The notes under the pieces: model-generated
The model's database searches: none
What the model saw: the letters and a program-made list of their open reading frames with translations, nothing else
Told to the model about the DNA's origin: nothing
Shown here: positions 48,629 through 57,901 of the stretch, piece by piece
Numbering within the stretch: the first letter of the stretch is position 1
Layout of the letters: every line of letters starts with the position of its first letter
Program-made: the position numbers and the translations under genes
DNA from: Betaproteobacteria bacterium
GTDB lineage: Bacteria; Pseudomonadota; Gammaproteobacteria; Burkholderiales; SG8-39
Assembly (NCBI GenBank): GCA_947479645.1
Contig: CANKAJ010000003.1
Location: forward strand, 1-64,000
Length of the DNA stretch: 64,000 nt
Direction of reading: 5' to 3'

Positions 48629-49467
48629 TCTGGCTGGGCAGTGTGCTCGCCGCTCGCGCGGTTCCAACCGAACATCTGGCACTGTCACTGGAATGGCTGG
48701 CTGAATTTTTCGTCTCGCACATGAATGCCGAGGATGGCGCGTTGGTCAGCGCCAGGCTGCACGCGGCGCGGATTAAATTTCTGAATGCCGGATCTACACC
48801 AGCGCAGCCTCCCGTGCCACCGGACGCCTGGCCGGAGACCGCTGAATTCGAAGCCGCATTGCTGGCGGGCAATCAGCGCGAGGCATTGTCCGTCCTCACC
48901 CGTTGCCTGGATCGCGGCCACAGCCTCGTTCAGGCCGAACTGCACATCATCCAGCCTGCGCTCTACCACATTGGAGCGCAATGGCAGGCGAACCAGGTCT
49001 CCGTGGCGCAGGAGCACATGGCGACGGCCATCGCGCAGTCGGTGATGACCGTGGGTTTGCTGCGTTCGGTGCTGCCGGCGCCGGTCAACAAACGCGTACT
49101 GCTCGCCTGTGTCGAGGGCAACAACCACACCGTCGGCCTGCGCATGGTGGCCGATGCCTTTGAACTCGCCGGCTGGGACGTACAGTATCTCGGCGCCAAT
49201 GTGCCCACGGTGGCACTGGTAAAACAGGCGGCGGAATGGAAGCCCGATCTGGTTGGATTGTCGGTTTCTTTTGCGCAGCAAATGTCGGCGGTCAGAGCAG
49301 CCATCACCCAACTTGATGAGCGCCTGGGTGATGCGCGACCGGCGGTAATGATAGGAGGCCTCGCCATCAACCGATTCAGGCCGCTGGCCGGCGTGGCGGG
49401 TGCGGATGGATACAGCGCGGATGCGCAGGCCGCGGTGGACAATGCCGGCCAGGTTGTGCGCAAGTAG
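48625..49467 (+). CDS. Cobalamin-binding domain protein (5' end disrupted)
   Basis: This 280-aa frame opens at TTG overlapping the previous stop (TTGA). It has a four-helix B12-binding cap (about 73-150, REALSVLTRCLDRGHSLVQA) and a Rossmann B12-binding domain (KRVLLACVEGNNHTVGLRMV, VQYLGANVPT, LVGLSVSF). The classic DxHxxG cobalt-ligand motif reads EGNNHTVG, keeping the His and Gly but with Glu-Gly-Asn before the His. It may be a B12-based sensor or a methyl carrier. It may be translated by coupling, or be a pseudogene with the upstream piece. Confidence 0.72.
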   Translation: MIWLGSVLAARAVPTEHLALSLEWLAEFFVSHMNAEDGALVSARLHAARIKFLNAGSTPAQPPVPPDAWPETAEFEAALLAGNQREALSVLTRCLDRGHSLVQAELHIIQPALYHIGAQWQANQVSVAQEHMATAIAQSVMTVGLLRSVLPAPVNKRVLLACVEGNNHTVGLRMVADAFELAGWDVQYLGANVPTVALVKQAAEWKPDLVGLSVSFAQQMSAVRAAITQLDERLGDARPAVMIGGLAINRFRPLAGVAGADGYSADAQAAVDNAGQVVRK

Positions 49468-49711
49468 CCCTTTCCTGATCCCGACTGAACTTGGTCCATT
49501 GCTCGCTGTCGCGGCAGCGACGCTGAGTGAAGATGGCATTCTGCTCAAAGGCAATGCCGGTTTTCTCAGACTGATCGGCACGGACAGACCGCAGCCGATC
49601 GGAACGCACGTGGCCGAACTTTTCATTCAGCCGGATTTTGCCACTCTACTGCATGCCTGCCCTGGTACGAACGGAGAAATTCACCACGGGCTGCTGAAGC
49701 TGGGAGAATAA
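49454..49711 (+). pseudogene. PAS-like N-terminal fragment of a kinase
   Basis: This frame of about 85 codons from a possible TTG has PAS-like text: LSEDGILLKGNAGFLRLIGT, then HVAELFIQPDFATLLHA. It ends at 709-711 without further domains and overlaps the B12-protein stop. It looks like the sensor end of a histidine kinase whose middle has been lost; the ATPase remnant begins about 45 nt further on. Confidence 0.55.
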
Positions 49712-49756
49712 ACTGTTATTTTCCAGTGAAGTTGATCCGGCACTACCCCTCCTTCT

Positions 49757-50236
49757 GTGCGGGGATGCCCGCGACTGGGCCTGGTGCTCACCAATCTGGC
49801 CGACAACGCCGTCAAATACTCCGATCACGGTCGCATCACTTTGCGCGCGAGCCTCGCCGAGCCCGCTGCCCATGTCAAAACTAGCGTGAATGCGGAACCC
49901 CACGCCGACAGCTTGCAGGTACGCTTCGAGATCGAAGATCAGGGCATCGGCATCAGCACGGAGCACCAGGCAATCCTGTTCAATGCCTTCGAGCAAGCGG
50001 ACATCTCTTCCACGCGCAAGTATGGCGGCCTCGGCCTGGGACTGGCGCTGTGCAAGCGCCTGACCGAACTGATGGGAGGCACAATCGATGTCCGCTGCAT
50101 ACCAGGGCAAGGCAGCACCTTCTGGATTACGGTCCCGCTGCGGCGAGCAATGGATGCCCACTCGGCCAAAGGCGTCGCCCCTGCAGACCGCTCAAAGGAG
50201 ATATCTACTCCATTTACGCCGGCCCCCTCCTGCTGA
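49757..50236 (+). pseudogene. GHKL ATPase fragment of a decayed hybrid kinase
   Basis: This 159-codon frame holds a near-complete histidine-kinase ATPase: NLADNAVKYSDHGRITL (N-box), EDQGIGISTEHQ (G1), FEQADISSTRKYGGLGLGLA (F/G2 boxes), and GQGSTFWITVPL at the end. No H-box or dimerisation helix precedes it. It is clearly related to the kinase core of the gene at 44131, but is not a close recent copy. Confidence 0.7.
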
Positions 50237-50237
50237 C

Positions 50238-50456
50238 ACTCCGAGTCTGGACGCGCAATCACTGAGTGCGCTGCTTGACCAGCTTGACGCGCTGTTGACG
50301 CAAGGCGATATCACCGCCATATCGCTGCTTGATGCGCATGCCGTCGCGCTGCGAGTCGCCCTCGGCACCGCTTATGGGGAACTCGCAGGCAACATCAGGC
50401 AGTATCAGTTTGAAGCAGCACAATCAGTCTTGCGGGCCACACGGTCCGGCCCATGA
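50238..50456 (+). pseudogene. C-terminal helical remnant of the decayed kinase
   Basis: In another frame, the text SLSALLDQLDALLTQGDITA and IRQYQFEAAQSVLRATRSG matches the segment that follows the HPt domain in the intact kinase at 44131 ([29 protein letters not shown]). It therefore marks the 3' end of a second hybrid kinase whose receiver and HPt have been deleted. Confidence 0.6.
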
Positions 50457-50618
50457 TGGTGCCAACAAACACACTTCATTTCGCAAAACCATCAGCCGCC
50501 TAAAAGGCGACATATTTGATAATAATAATCTCATTAATACTTGTATTACATTGCAATATTATTGAATTTGATCACTTCCATTCAATTCACTGCCAACCCG
50601 GGTGGTTGATGCTTTCTT

Positions 50619-51923
50619 TCAGATGGTCTTCCGATTGCCTTGGACTAACAGCGGGAAGAAGCTCCGGTCTGCAGAAAAAAGATGGTGCGCAACAACATCA
50701 TTGGCCAGAAACTCAATGAGACCGCCCAGCGTTCCCTTGCCGGCAGTCGCATCCGCCTTCAACTCGTATGCTCGTTTCAGCAGGGCAGCATGCGCGCGCT
50801 TGTGCGCCCCCAGATGGACATAATGGTGCTGCTCCAGCAGCGCTTCCTCGTGAGTGAAGTGATGCACGATGTGGGTAATCAGCCGATCCAGCGCGGCATC
50901 GAATACGTCGGGGGAAGCTTCCTTGTTGAAGGATGCGGCCATGAGCGCATTGGCCAGATTAAAAAGCTCACGATGCTGTCCGTCGATGGTCGGCTCGCCG
51001 CATTCGTAGGCTTCGGTCCACACCAGATGCAGCGCGGAAGCACCACTGGCCGCCGCCCACCTGTCGGAACTGCCCCTGCGATCGACGCGGATGCAGTTGC
51101 GTCCGCTTTCCTTGGCCGAATACAAGGCCGCGTCAACCCTGGAAAACCATTCCTGCACACTTTCGCTTCCCACATGTTCGGCCACGCCCAGGCTGATGGT
51201 GACCTGACCGACCGTCGCAAAGGAGTGCCGCTCAACCTTTGCTCTCAAGGCATCGGCCATGAGAGCCGCATGCCGGTAGCCCGTGGCCGCGGTAAGCACG
51301 ACAAATTCTTCACCTCCCCATCTGAACAAGGTATCCGCGCTACGGATGGACTCCTTGACGAAATTGACCATCTCGACCAATACCGAGTCACCGACCTGAT
51401 GGCCAAAGCGATCATTGACTCGTTTGAAATGATCAATATCGATCAGCACCAGAGACAAGGGCTGCCTGAACCGCAGGCTGCGGCTGAGTTCGGACTCCAC
51501 CATTCGATCCAGATGCGCCCGGTTCCAGGCCCCGGTCAATTGGTCGGTGGCGCTGAGTTTTTCCAGTTCAAGAATTCGCTGGTAAAGATGTTCAACGTCG
51601 GCGCCCCGGGCAACGCCGGGAAACTCATTAATGACCAGCAGCACGCCATTGTGCAGCCGGGAAGAATGCGCCCGCGCCTCGCATTCGTGTCCATTGCGGT
51701 CCACAAGTCGCAGCACGTACTCCTTGTCTGCAGCGTGCTCCATCACCGAGCGCAGAAAATCGTGAGTAAGGCTACCCACCTCACAATAGCGATTGAATTG
51801 GTCGTTCGAGATCTCGATACGACCGTTCGCATCAAGCAGTGCCAAGGGGAGAGGAAAGTCCCGGACAAGTTCCTGCACATCGGGATTGGGTCCAGTGGAA
51901 GCACCAGTCCTATTCATTTCCAT
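50619..51923 (-). CDS. GGDEF-hemerythrin protein (diguanylate cyclase)
   Basis: This 434-aa protein has a PAS-like N terminus (about 15-110, LPLALLDANGRIEISNDQFN) and a GGDEF domain (about 125-285) with the GGEEF signature motif in RWGGEEFVVLTA and metal-site IDIDHFKRVNDRFGHQVGD. The C-terminal hemerythrin (about 305-425) has ligands in IDGQHRELFNL, HHFTHEEALLEQHHY and HKRAHAALL. It should make cyclic-di-GMP in response to oxygen, NO or redox state through a di-iron centre. The usual RxxD inhibitory site is not obvious. It is monocistronic, between the decayed kinase and the K+ channel. Confidence 0.93.
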   Translation of the reverse strand: MEMNRTGASTGPNPDVQELVRDFPLPLALLDANGRIEISNDQFNRYCEVGSLTHDFLRSVMEHAADKEYVLRLVDRNGHECEARAHSSRLHNGVLLVINEFPGVARGADVEHLYQRILELEKLSATDQLTGAWNRAHLDRMVESELSRSLRFRQPLSLVLIDIDHFKRVNDRFGHQVGDSVLVEMVNFVKESIRSADTLFRWGGEEFVVLTAATGYRHAALMADALRAKVERHSFATVGQVTISLGVAEHVGSESVQEWFSRVDAALYSAKESGRNCIRVDRRGSSDRWAAASGASALHLVWTEAYECGEPTIDGQHRELFNLANALMAASFNKEASPDVFDAALDRLITHIVHHFTHEEALLEQHHYVHLGAHKRAHAALLKRAYELKADATAGKGTLGGLIEFLANDVVAHHLFSADRSFFPLLVQGNRKTI

Positions 51924-51968
51924 CCGAAGTTCTCTCTGTGCTCTGAAGCCCCAAAACCCGAGTCTGGC

Positions 51969-52997
51969 TCAGCCCAATTTATGCAGACCAACCCGCTGTT
52001 CGATGGCACGCCGCCCGGCTGGCGTGGTCATCAGAACCAGCGTATTACCCCCAGCCACCGCAAAGTGTTCCTCCGGATTGAACACCCACTCGCCACCGGC
52101 CTTCACTGCCATCAGCACGTAGTCGCGACTTTTTGGCACCAGCCTCGCCAGGGTCTCGCCTGCGAATTCTTCCGGCACTTCGACCTCCTCAACGCGCAAG
52201 CCACGGTCCGTACGCAGCATTTCGTCAAGAAAGCTCACCACCTGCGGACGGATCATGGATGAGGCGATGCGCATGCCTCCGGTAAAGTCAGGCGACACAA
52301 TGGCATCCGCGCCGACTCTGCGAATCTTTTCGATGTAATTCACCTCGTGGCAGCGGGCCACGATGCGGGCAGCCCCATTGAGTTGCTTGGCCGACAGGGT
52401 GATGACCAGATTCTTGGCGTCATCCCCCGTGACGGCAAACACACCGGCTGCGCGCTGAATGCCAGCCTGCTCGAGCAACTCGTCCTCGCTGGCATCACCA
52501 TGCAGGAAGGAGGTGTCCGGAAAACGCTCCCGATAGGCGTCAATATGCGCCTGATTGGTGTCAATGACGATGTAGTGACGCCCGGTCAGCGCCAATTCAT
52601 GCGCGACGTTGCTGCCCACCCGGCCGATGCCGCACACAATGTAATGCTGCTTCAGTTCCGACATGCGCTTGAGCATCTTCTGCCTCCTCAGTATCAAATT
52701 GAGCTCACCTGCAACCAGGGACGTGGTCATTTTCGCCATCATGTAATACACGATGGCCATGCCAGTCGCGGCAATGAACACCGTAAACAACCGCCCCACC
52801 TCACTATGAGTCAGATCGACGATCTCACCATAGCCGATGGTCGCGACCGTAATAAAGGTCATGTAAAAGCAGTCCACCATCGAGTACTGCGGTCCACCGA
52901 TAATCCGATAGCCGATGGTTCCAACGACATGGACGAGCACCAGCGCCGCCAGTGGCCCGGCGAAGGTGGCATAGAAGGACTTGATCAGCGAGTTCAT
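51969..52997 (-). CDS. Two-TM potassium channel with RCK/TrkA-N domain
   Basis: This 342-aa protein has TM1 about 10-32, a pore helix with selectivity filter TIGYGE (about 52-57), TM2 about 70-92, then an RCK domain with the nucleotide-binding IVCGIGRVGSNVA and acidic VIDTNQ, and a TrkA-C-like end (VEVPEEFAGETLARLVPKS). It is a voltage-independent K+ channel gated by a cytosolic ligand. The ATG at MNSLIKSF is preferred over an upstream TTG. No strong ribosome-binding site is visible. Confidence 0.92.
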   Translation of the reverse strand: MNSLIKSFYATFAGPLAALVLVHVVGTIGYRIIGGPQYSMVDCFYMTFITVATIGYGEIVDLTHSEVGRLFTVFIAATGMAIVYYMMAKMTTSLVAGELNLILRRQKMLKRMSELKQHYIVCGIGRVGSNVAHELALTGRHYIVIDTNQAHIDAYRERFPDTSFLHGDASEDELLEQAGIQRAAGVFAVTGDDAKNLVITLSAKQLNGAARIVARCHEVNYIEKIRRVGADAIVSPDFTGGMRIASSMIRPQVVSFLDEMLRTDRGLRVEEVEVPEEFAGETLARLVPKSRDYVLMAVKAGGEWVFNPEEHFAVAGGNTLVLMTTPAGRRAIEQRVGLHKLG

Positions 52998-53209
52998 TTG
53001 CAATAACTGGGTTTATCTCACGCGACCCGACATCCTAAGCTTACGAATAGGCTTCCAGCAAGCATTGATCCGAATCAAAATAACTGCTCAGTGGCATGGC
53101 GGGGCATCAAGACGTGTATTTGGCGATTGACTGCAACGTCCGGCAGCGTAGATACTTCGCGCCTGTTGTCGATATTTATGGCCCATTATTTCAATACTGG
53201 AAAATTGGC

Positions 53210-54193
53210 ATGTTCATACATAAACACAGCCGCAGAAACATGCTTTCCCTGCTTATTGCCGCCCTGCCAGTCCTGATTCCGAGGCCAGCGGTCGCACAAG
53301 CCTTTCCGGGAAAGGCCATTCACGCGATCATTCCATTCTCTGCCGGTGGCGCTGTCGATGTGCCTGCACGCGTACTCGGCCCCAAGCTCCAGGAAATCTG
53401 GGGCCGTCCCTTCGTCATGGACAATCGGCCTGGCGCGGGAGGAACCATCGGCGCCGCGGAAGTGGCTCGCTCGGCACCCGATGGGCATACTCTGCTGTTC
53501 GTGTCCAACACGCATCTGATCAGCGCCAGTCTCTACCCCAACCTGCCTTATGACGGCGTGCGTGACTTCACGCCCATCATCGAAATGGGATCAGCACCCA
53601 ATGTGGTGGTGGTCAACCCGGCGCTCGGACCACGCACGCTGGTGGAACTGTTTGCACTCGCCAAGACCCGGCCCGGCCAGATCAGCTATGCCTCCTCCGG
53701 CAACGGCAGCACCCAGCATCTGCTGGGGGCGCACCTGTGGTCATTGGGCGGAGTAAGCCTGCTGCACGTGCCCTACAAGGGCAGCGGCCCTGCCACTCAG
53801 GATTTGCTGGGTGGACGCGTGGATGCCAGCGTGCCGGGCGTCAACAACGTGTTGCAGCACATCAAGAGCGGAAAACTGCGTGCGCTGGCAGTGACCGGGG
53901 CAAATAGATCACGCGACCTGCCGGATGTGCCGTCGGTCGCGGAGACCTTTCCGGGATACGAGGGTTCGCTGTGGATGGGTTTGCTGGGTCCGGCCAACAT
54001 GCCGCGTGAACTGGTGACCCGCATACACAGGGATGTTTCCACCGCGCTGGCGTCCGAGGACGTCAAGCGCGGCATCAATGGAGCGGGCTTCGACATCGAA
54101 ATCCGCTCTCCGGAGCAGTTCAGCAAGCTGTTGCTCAGTGAGCAGCAGCGCTGGTCCAAAGTCATTAAAGAAACAGGAGCGAAGGTTGACTGA
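53210..54193 (+). CDS. Bug/TctC-type solute receptor
   Basis: This 327-aa secreted receptor has a signal peptide (MLSLLIAALPVLIPRPAVA) and the Bug core AFPGKAIHAIIPFSAGGAVD, TRPGQISYASSGNGSTQHLL and YKGSGPATQDLLGGRVDAS. The start at MFIHKHSRRN gives a basic n-region; the frame stays open 38 codons further up. The hydrolase gene begins inside its last codons (TTG at 54186), so the two are translationally coupled and probably share a substrate. Confidence 0.9.
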   Translation: MFIHKHSRRNMLSLLIAALPVLIPRPAVAQAFPGKAIHAIIPFSAGGAVDVPARVLGPKLQEIWGRPFVMDNRPGAGGTIGAAEVARSAPDGHTLLFVSNTHLISASLYPNLPYDGVRDFTPIIEMGSAPNVVVVNPALGPRTLVELFALAKTRPGQISYASSGNGSTQHLLGAHLWSLGGVSLLHVPYKGSGPATQDLLGGRVDASVPGVNNVLQHIKSGKLRALAVTGANRSRDLPDVPSVAETFPGYEGSLWMGLLGPANMPRELVTRIHRDVSTALASEDVKRGINGAGFDIEIRSPEQFSKLLLSEQQRWSKVIKETGAKVD

Positions 54194-55121
54194 TAATCTG
54201 AATACTGTAGTTGGCATATCGGAAGTACGCGGCACCGAACATTGGACCAAGAAGGGTGATGTCCGCCTGTTCATGTGGCACAAGGTCGCCGTTGCGCCCG
54301 CCCAGGTGCGTGGCACCATACTGTTCGTGCATGGCTCGTCCATGGCCTCACAGCCCACTTTTGATCTGAAGGTGCCCGGGCGTGACGACGCATCCGTCAT
54401 GGACTGGTTCGCACAGCGCGGATTTGAGTGCTGGTGCGTGGATATGGAAGGCTACGGCCGCTCGGACAAGACCAGACCGATCAACAGCGACATTGCCAAC
54501 GGCGCCGATGATCTGGCGGCAGCGAGCGAGTACATCCTGAAACTCAATGGCGGCAAGGCACTGCTCGTCTATGGCATCTCATCAGGAGCCCTGCGCGCGG
54601 CAGCATTCGCAGCGCAGCATCCGGACAGGGTCAAGCGCATTGCGCTGGACGCATTTGTCTGGACCGGCGAAGGCAGCCCGACGCTGGCCGATCGAAAGAA
54701 GAAATTGCCCGATTTCATCGCAAAGAATCGCCGTCCAATCGACCGCGCTTTCGTGCAGTCGATCTTCGAGCGCGATCACCCCGGCTGCGCCGAGGAGGAA
54801 GTGATCGAAGCCTTCGCCCAGGCGATCCTGGCGCTGGACGACTCCATGCCCACAGGCACATATGTGGACATGTGCTCGAGGCTGCCATTGATGCAACCTG
54901 AACAACTCACCATGTCGGTCATGATCATGCGCGGCCAATGGGATGGCATTGCCAGTTTTGATGACCTGATCGAGTTCTTCCGGCGCTTACCCAACCCGGA
55001 CAAGCAGTTCTCGGTCATGCCTGGCATTTCACACGCGAGCTTTCAGCAAAAAAATTACCTGCTGGTGTATGACTTGCTGTACGCCTATTTCACGCGAGCC
55101 GACCCGGTCTATCTGGGCTGA
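54186..55121 (+). CDS. Alpha/beta hydrolase
   Basis: This 311-aa hydrolase has the oxyanion strand TILFVHGSSMAS, nucleophile elbow YGISSGAL (Ser in GxSxG), an acid candidate in MRGQWDGIASFDD and His in MPGISHASFQQ. It would cleave an ester, thioester or C-C bond of the incoming substrate; the exact reaction is unknown. The start is a TTG at 54186 with AGGAG 6 nt upstream, overlapping the Bug stop. A 10-bp hairpin lies just after the stop. Confidence 0.88.
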   Translation: MTDNLNTVVGISEVRGTEHWTKKGDVRLFMWHKVAVAPAQVRGTILFVHGSSMASQPTFDLKVPGRDDASVMDWFAQRGFECWCVDMEGYGRSDKTRPINSDIANGADDLAAASEYILKLNGGKALLVYGISSGALRAAAFAAQHPDRVKRIALDAFVWTGEGSPTLADRKKKLPDFIAKNRRPIDRAFVQSIFERDHPGCAEEEVIEAFAQAILALDDSMPTGTYVDMCSRLPLMQPEQLTMSVMIMRGQWDGIASFDDLIEFFRRLPNPDKQFSVMPGISHASFQQKNYLLVYDLLYAYFTRADPVYLG

Positions 55122-55471
55122 GCGCTAATACCACAAAGGTACGCAACAGAAATGCTTACCTTTGTGCGGTTGCGAACATATCGCACCCGCCTTCAGGCCT
55201 ATGCTCGTTTCATGTGGTCCAACCGCTATTGGTGAAAACCATGAAACGCACCGCAAGCCGCAGCACCAAATCAGTCAAGTTGCCTGTCACCTGGCGCGCG
55301 CAGGTTGATTGCATCATTCACTCGATGCCATTTGAAGCCAGTTGAAGTCACCGCCATAGAGAAGCTCATCAGAATGGCCGGCCCCCTCTGGTTCTTCACC
55401 TGCCTCATTGTTTGCCATGGCGACGCCTGACAAAAGCATTGCAAGTACTACCAGAACAGGCTCTTTGTCAT
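55122..55471. other. Convergent intergenic interval
   Basis: No sure gene lies in these 350 nt. A perfect inverted repeat CACAAAGGTA/TACCTTTGTG (55132-55166, 15-nt loop) follows the hydrolase. An uncertain 34-codon ORF begins MKRTASRSTKSVKLPVTW at 55241 and ends at 55345; it lacks a clear ribosome-binding site. Confidence 0.5.
55132..55166. terminator. Possible terminator hairpin after the hydrolase
   Basis: A 10-bp perfect stem (CACAAAGGTA) with a 15-nt loop lies 10 nt after the hydrolase stop. There is no strong T-run, so termination by this hairpin is uncertain. Confidence 0.4.
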
Positions 55472-56710
55472 CTATGCGACCAAGCGCAATGCGCCCTTTT
55501 CAACCAATTGCGAAACAACATCCTCGGCGAATCCGGCGTCACGTGCGATTTCGGCGGTGTGCTCGCCCAACCGGGGAGCAACACCTTGGATCTGCGGCTT
55601 AAGCCGTGAAAATCGCACAGGAAACCCGCGCACTCTCTGACTGCTGCCGTCACGTCCCGGCACGTCCTGCACAATACCCAGCGCAACGGTTTGCGCATGC
55701 GCAACCGTCTCGTCAGCACGCATGTAGCGAGCGGCATTGCCCGTATGCTTGCGGATAATATCGACCAGGGTATCAGCCGAGAATCGGGCAAACTCCTTTT
55801 CATAGACCTGCCGCAACGCATTTACATCCGTACCGTGGCCGGTCGAATTGCGCCCCCGGTGATCGAAGCGCTTGTCCTGCAGAAGATGTTCCGCGCCGAT
55901 TTCCTTGACGAACTCCACCCAGCCGGGCCGCCCTTCAGCGCCCACCGATCCGCCAAAAGAAAAAAAGATGGGCTCGTCCCTGGTTTTCCAACCTCGCTCG
56001 GGAGGGAAATTGGCCCCACCGACACGTGGCCCCGCATAGACATCCGGATCGCATTGCGCAGCGATGTGAATGCTCTTCATGGACAATAGTGAATTCAGCA
56101 GCGAAAGGTCAACGCGCTGTCCCTTGCCGGTGCGTCCGCGCGCGAAAATGGCGGCCAATACCGCCTGGACAGCGAACATGCCAGTCCCGGTCGATGCCAC
56201 GTCGGCGCCAAGGCGGCGCGCCGGCTGCCCATGCGTGCCGAGGTATCGTGTATATCCCGCCATGGCCTGTGATGTGAGCTCCGAGCCTTGGTAGTTTCTT
56301 ATCGGACCATGGCGACCCAGTGGAGAAATATGCACTCGCACCAGGCGTGGATTTGGCAAATAGGCGTCTTCGCAAAGATCCTCAAGACCCAGCGCGCGCA
56401 GTTCCTCATCGCTACGATCGGTGATCAGAACATCAGCCTTGTGCAACAGCGCGTCGAACAATGCGCGCGCCGACGCAGGATTGGGTCCAAGTGCCAGCGA
56501 GCGCTTTCCGCGATTCAGATGAAAGAAAGACGCGCTGTCGCCACCGCTTTCCCCGTTATTGTCAGGCATGGCCGGGGCGGCGCCTCGCAGCCAGTCTCCT
56601 TCGGCGCCTTCGATTTTGATGACACTGGCCCCCAGTTCAACCAGTCGCGCGCCTGCCATCGGACCAGCAATACCTTGCGCGAATTCGATGATCTGCAGCC
56701 CCTTGCTCAC
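55472..56710 (-). CDS. CaiB/BaiF family CoA transferase (second of pair)
   Basis: This 412-aa type III CoA transferase opens VSKGLQIIEFAQGIAGPMAG and has LVELGASVIKIEG, the NRGKRSLALGPN block and YLGTHGQPARRLGADVAS. The GTG start overlaps the stop of the preceding CoA transferase gene as GTGA and has GGAGGAGG just upstream. Two adjacent paralogues suggest a heterodimer, or activation of two related acids in turn. It is the last gene of the minus-strand catabolic run. Confidence 0.92.
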   Translation of the reverse strand: MSKGLQIIEFAQGIAGPMAGARLVELGASVIKIEGAEGDWLRGAAPAMPDNNGESGGDSASFFHLNRGKRSLALGPNPASARALFDALLHKADVLITDRSDEELRALGLEDLCEDAYLPNPRLVRVHISPLGRHGPIRNYQGSELTSQAMAGYTRYLGTHGQPARRLGADVASTGTGMFAVQAVLAAIFARGRTGKGQRVDLSLLNSLLSMKSIHIAAQCDPDVYAGPRVGGANFPPERGWKTRDEPIFFSFGGSVGAEGRPGWVEFVKEIGAEHLLQDKRFDHRGRNSTGHGTDVNALRQVYEKEFARFSADTLVDIIRKHTGNAARYMRADETVAHAQTVALGIVQDVPGRDGSSQRVRGFPVRFSRLKPQIQGVAPRLGEHTAEIARDAGFAEDVVSQLVEKGALRLVA

Positions 56711-57885
56711 TTTGCCTCCTCCACCGTGGCCTGCAAGCCATGCAACTCTTCCAGCACTTCCTGTGTGTGTTCTCCTGATTGCGGCGGCGCCTGCACGCTG
56801 CAGGGGGTCTCCGAAAAATGCCAGGGCAGCCCCCCCACGAAAAACTCGCCCCACAATGGCGTATCAAACCGGGCGATCATGTCGTTGGCCAGTATTTGCG
56901 CGTGATGGCGATAGGTTTCAAAATGATGCGCCATACTGCTCGGCACACCGTGACGCTGCAGAACCCGCAGCCACCAGAAGGCCGGTCGTGAGCGTATGAC
57001 TGGCACAATCAAGGCACTCAAAGCCTGTCGATGCGACACCCGCTTGCGGTTATCGGCAAAACGCGGATCAGCAAGCCAATCAGGCTTTTCCAATGCAGCA
57101 CAGAATCCCTTCCATTGCGATTCATTGTGCACAGTGATAAAGATTTCACGATCCTGTCCCAGATAGGCGCCATCTGGCACAAAGGCCGCAGACTCACTTC
57201 CCCGCGGCGACGGCACGAGCCCGGTACCCAGCAATTCGGCATAACGCGTGTACTGGACTTCAAGTGCTGCCTCCAGCATGGAGACTTCAACTTTTTGGCC
57301 CTCTCCGCATACTTCGCGGTCCAGCAGCGCAGCCAGGATCCCCTCGGTGGCAACGGCCGCAGTGGCCAGGTCGATAAATCCGGTGAATCGGAGGGCTTCC
57401 ACACCCTCTTGCGGAACGCCATTGGAGCGCGCGAAGCCGGAGAAAGCCTGCATGATCGGGTCGGCGCAGCCTGCGGTGGACAATGGCCCGGTTTCACCGA
57501 ATCCGCAAATCGCGCAATAGATCAAGCGCGGATTGCGTGCCTTCACTGATTCGTAATCAAGCTTGAGGCGCTCGATCACACCACCGCGAAAATTCTGCAC
57601 GAACACATCGCAAGTGGCCATGAGATCAAGCGCATCACGGCGCCCTTGCTCGGTCTTGAAATCGAGCACGATGTCCTTCTTGTTGACGTTCATCGAGACA
57701 TAGTTGGTACCCATGCCCCGTTGCGTCGGCATGACCCAGCGGGTGCCATCACCCGCCGGTGGTTCGACCTTGATGACCTCGGCGCCCAGCATACCAAGCA
57801 GCGCACCGGTCCACGGGCCTGCCGCCATGATGCTGACATCCATTACACGCAGCCCCGTCAGCGGCCCTTGCTGTTTTACTTGCAT
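56707..57885 (-). CDS. CaiB/BaiF family CoA transferase (first of pair)
   Basis: This 392-aa enzyme opens GLRVMDVSIMAAGPWTGALL and has LGMLGAEVIKVEPPAGDGT, MNVNKKDIVLDFKTEQGR and CGFGETGPLSTAG, all CaiB/BaiF marks. I use the ATG at 57885 because GGGAGAGG lies 6 nt upstream; a GTG two codons earlier is possible. It follows the Ldh-family gene by 16 nt and overlaps the second CoA transferase by 4 nt. Confidence 0.92.
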   Translation of the reverse strand: MQVKQQGPLTGLRVMDVSIMAAGPWTGALLGMLGAEVIKVEPPAGDGTRWVMPTQRGMGTNYVSMNVNKKDIVLDFKTEQGRRDALDLMATCDVFVQNFRGGVIERLKLDYESVKARNPRLIYCAICGFGETGPLSTAGCADPIMQAFSGFARSNGVPQEGVEALRFTGFIDLATAAVATEGILAALLDREVCGEGQKVEVSMLEAALEVQYTRYAELLGTGLVPSPRGSESAAFVPDGAYLGQDREIFITVHNESQWKGFCAALEKPDWLADPRFADNRKRVSHRQALSALIVPVIRSRPAFWWLRVLQRHGVPSSMAHHFETYRHHAQILANDMIARFDTPLWGEFFVGGLPWHFSETPCSVQAPPQSGEHTQEVLEELHGLQATVEEAK

Positions 57886-57901
57886 TTCCACCCTCTCCCG
57901 C

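Noticed and set aside
50682..52262. A 526-codon open frame on the plus strand
   Set aside because: It lies antisense to the GGDEF-hemerythrin gene, has low-complexity, frameshadow-like composition and no family features.
55241..55345. A 34-codon ORF between the hydrolase and CoA transferase genes
   Set aside because: Too short, no good ribosome-binding site and no recognisable motif; kept only as a note in the interval entry.
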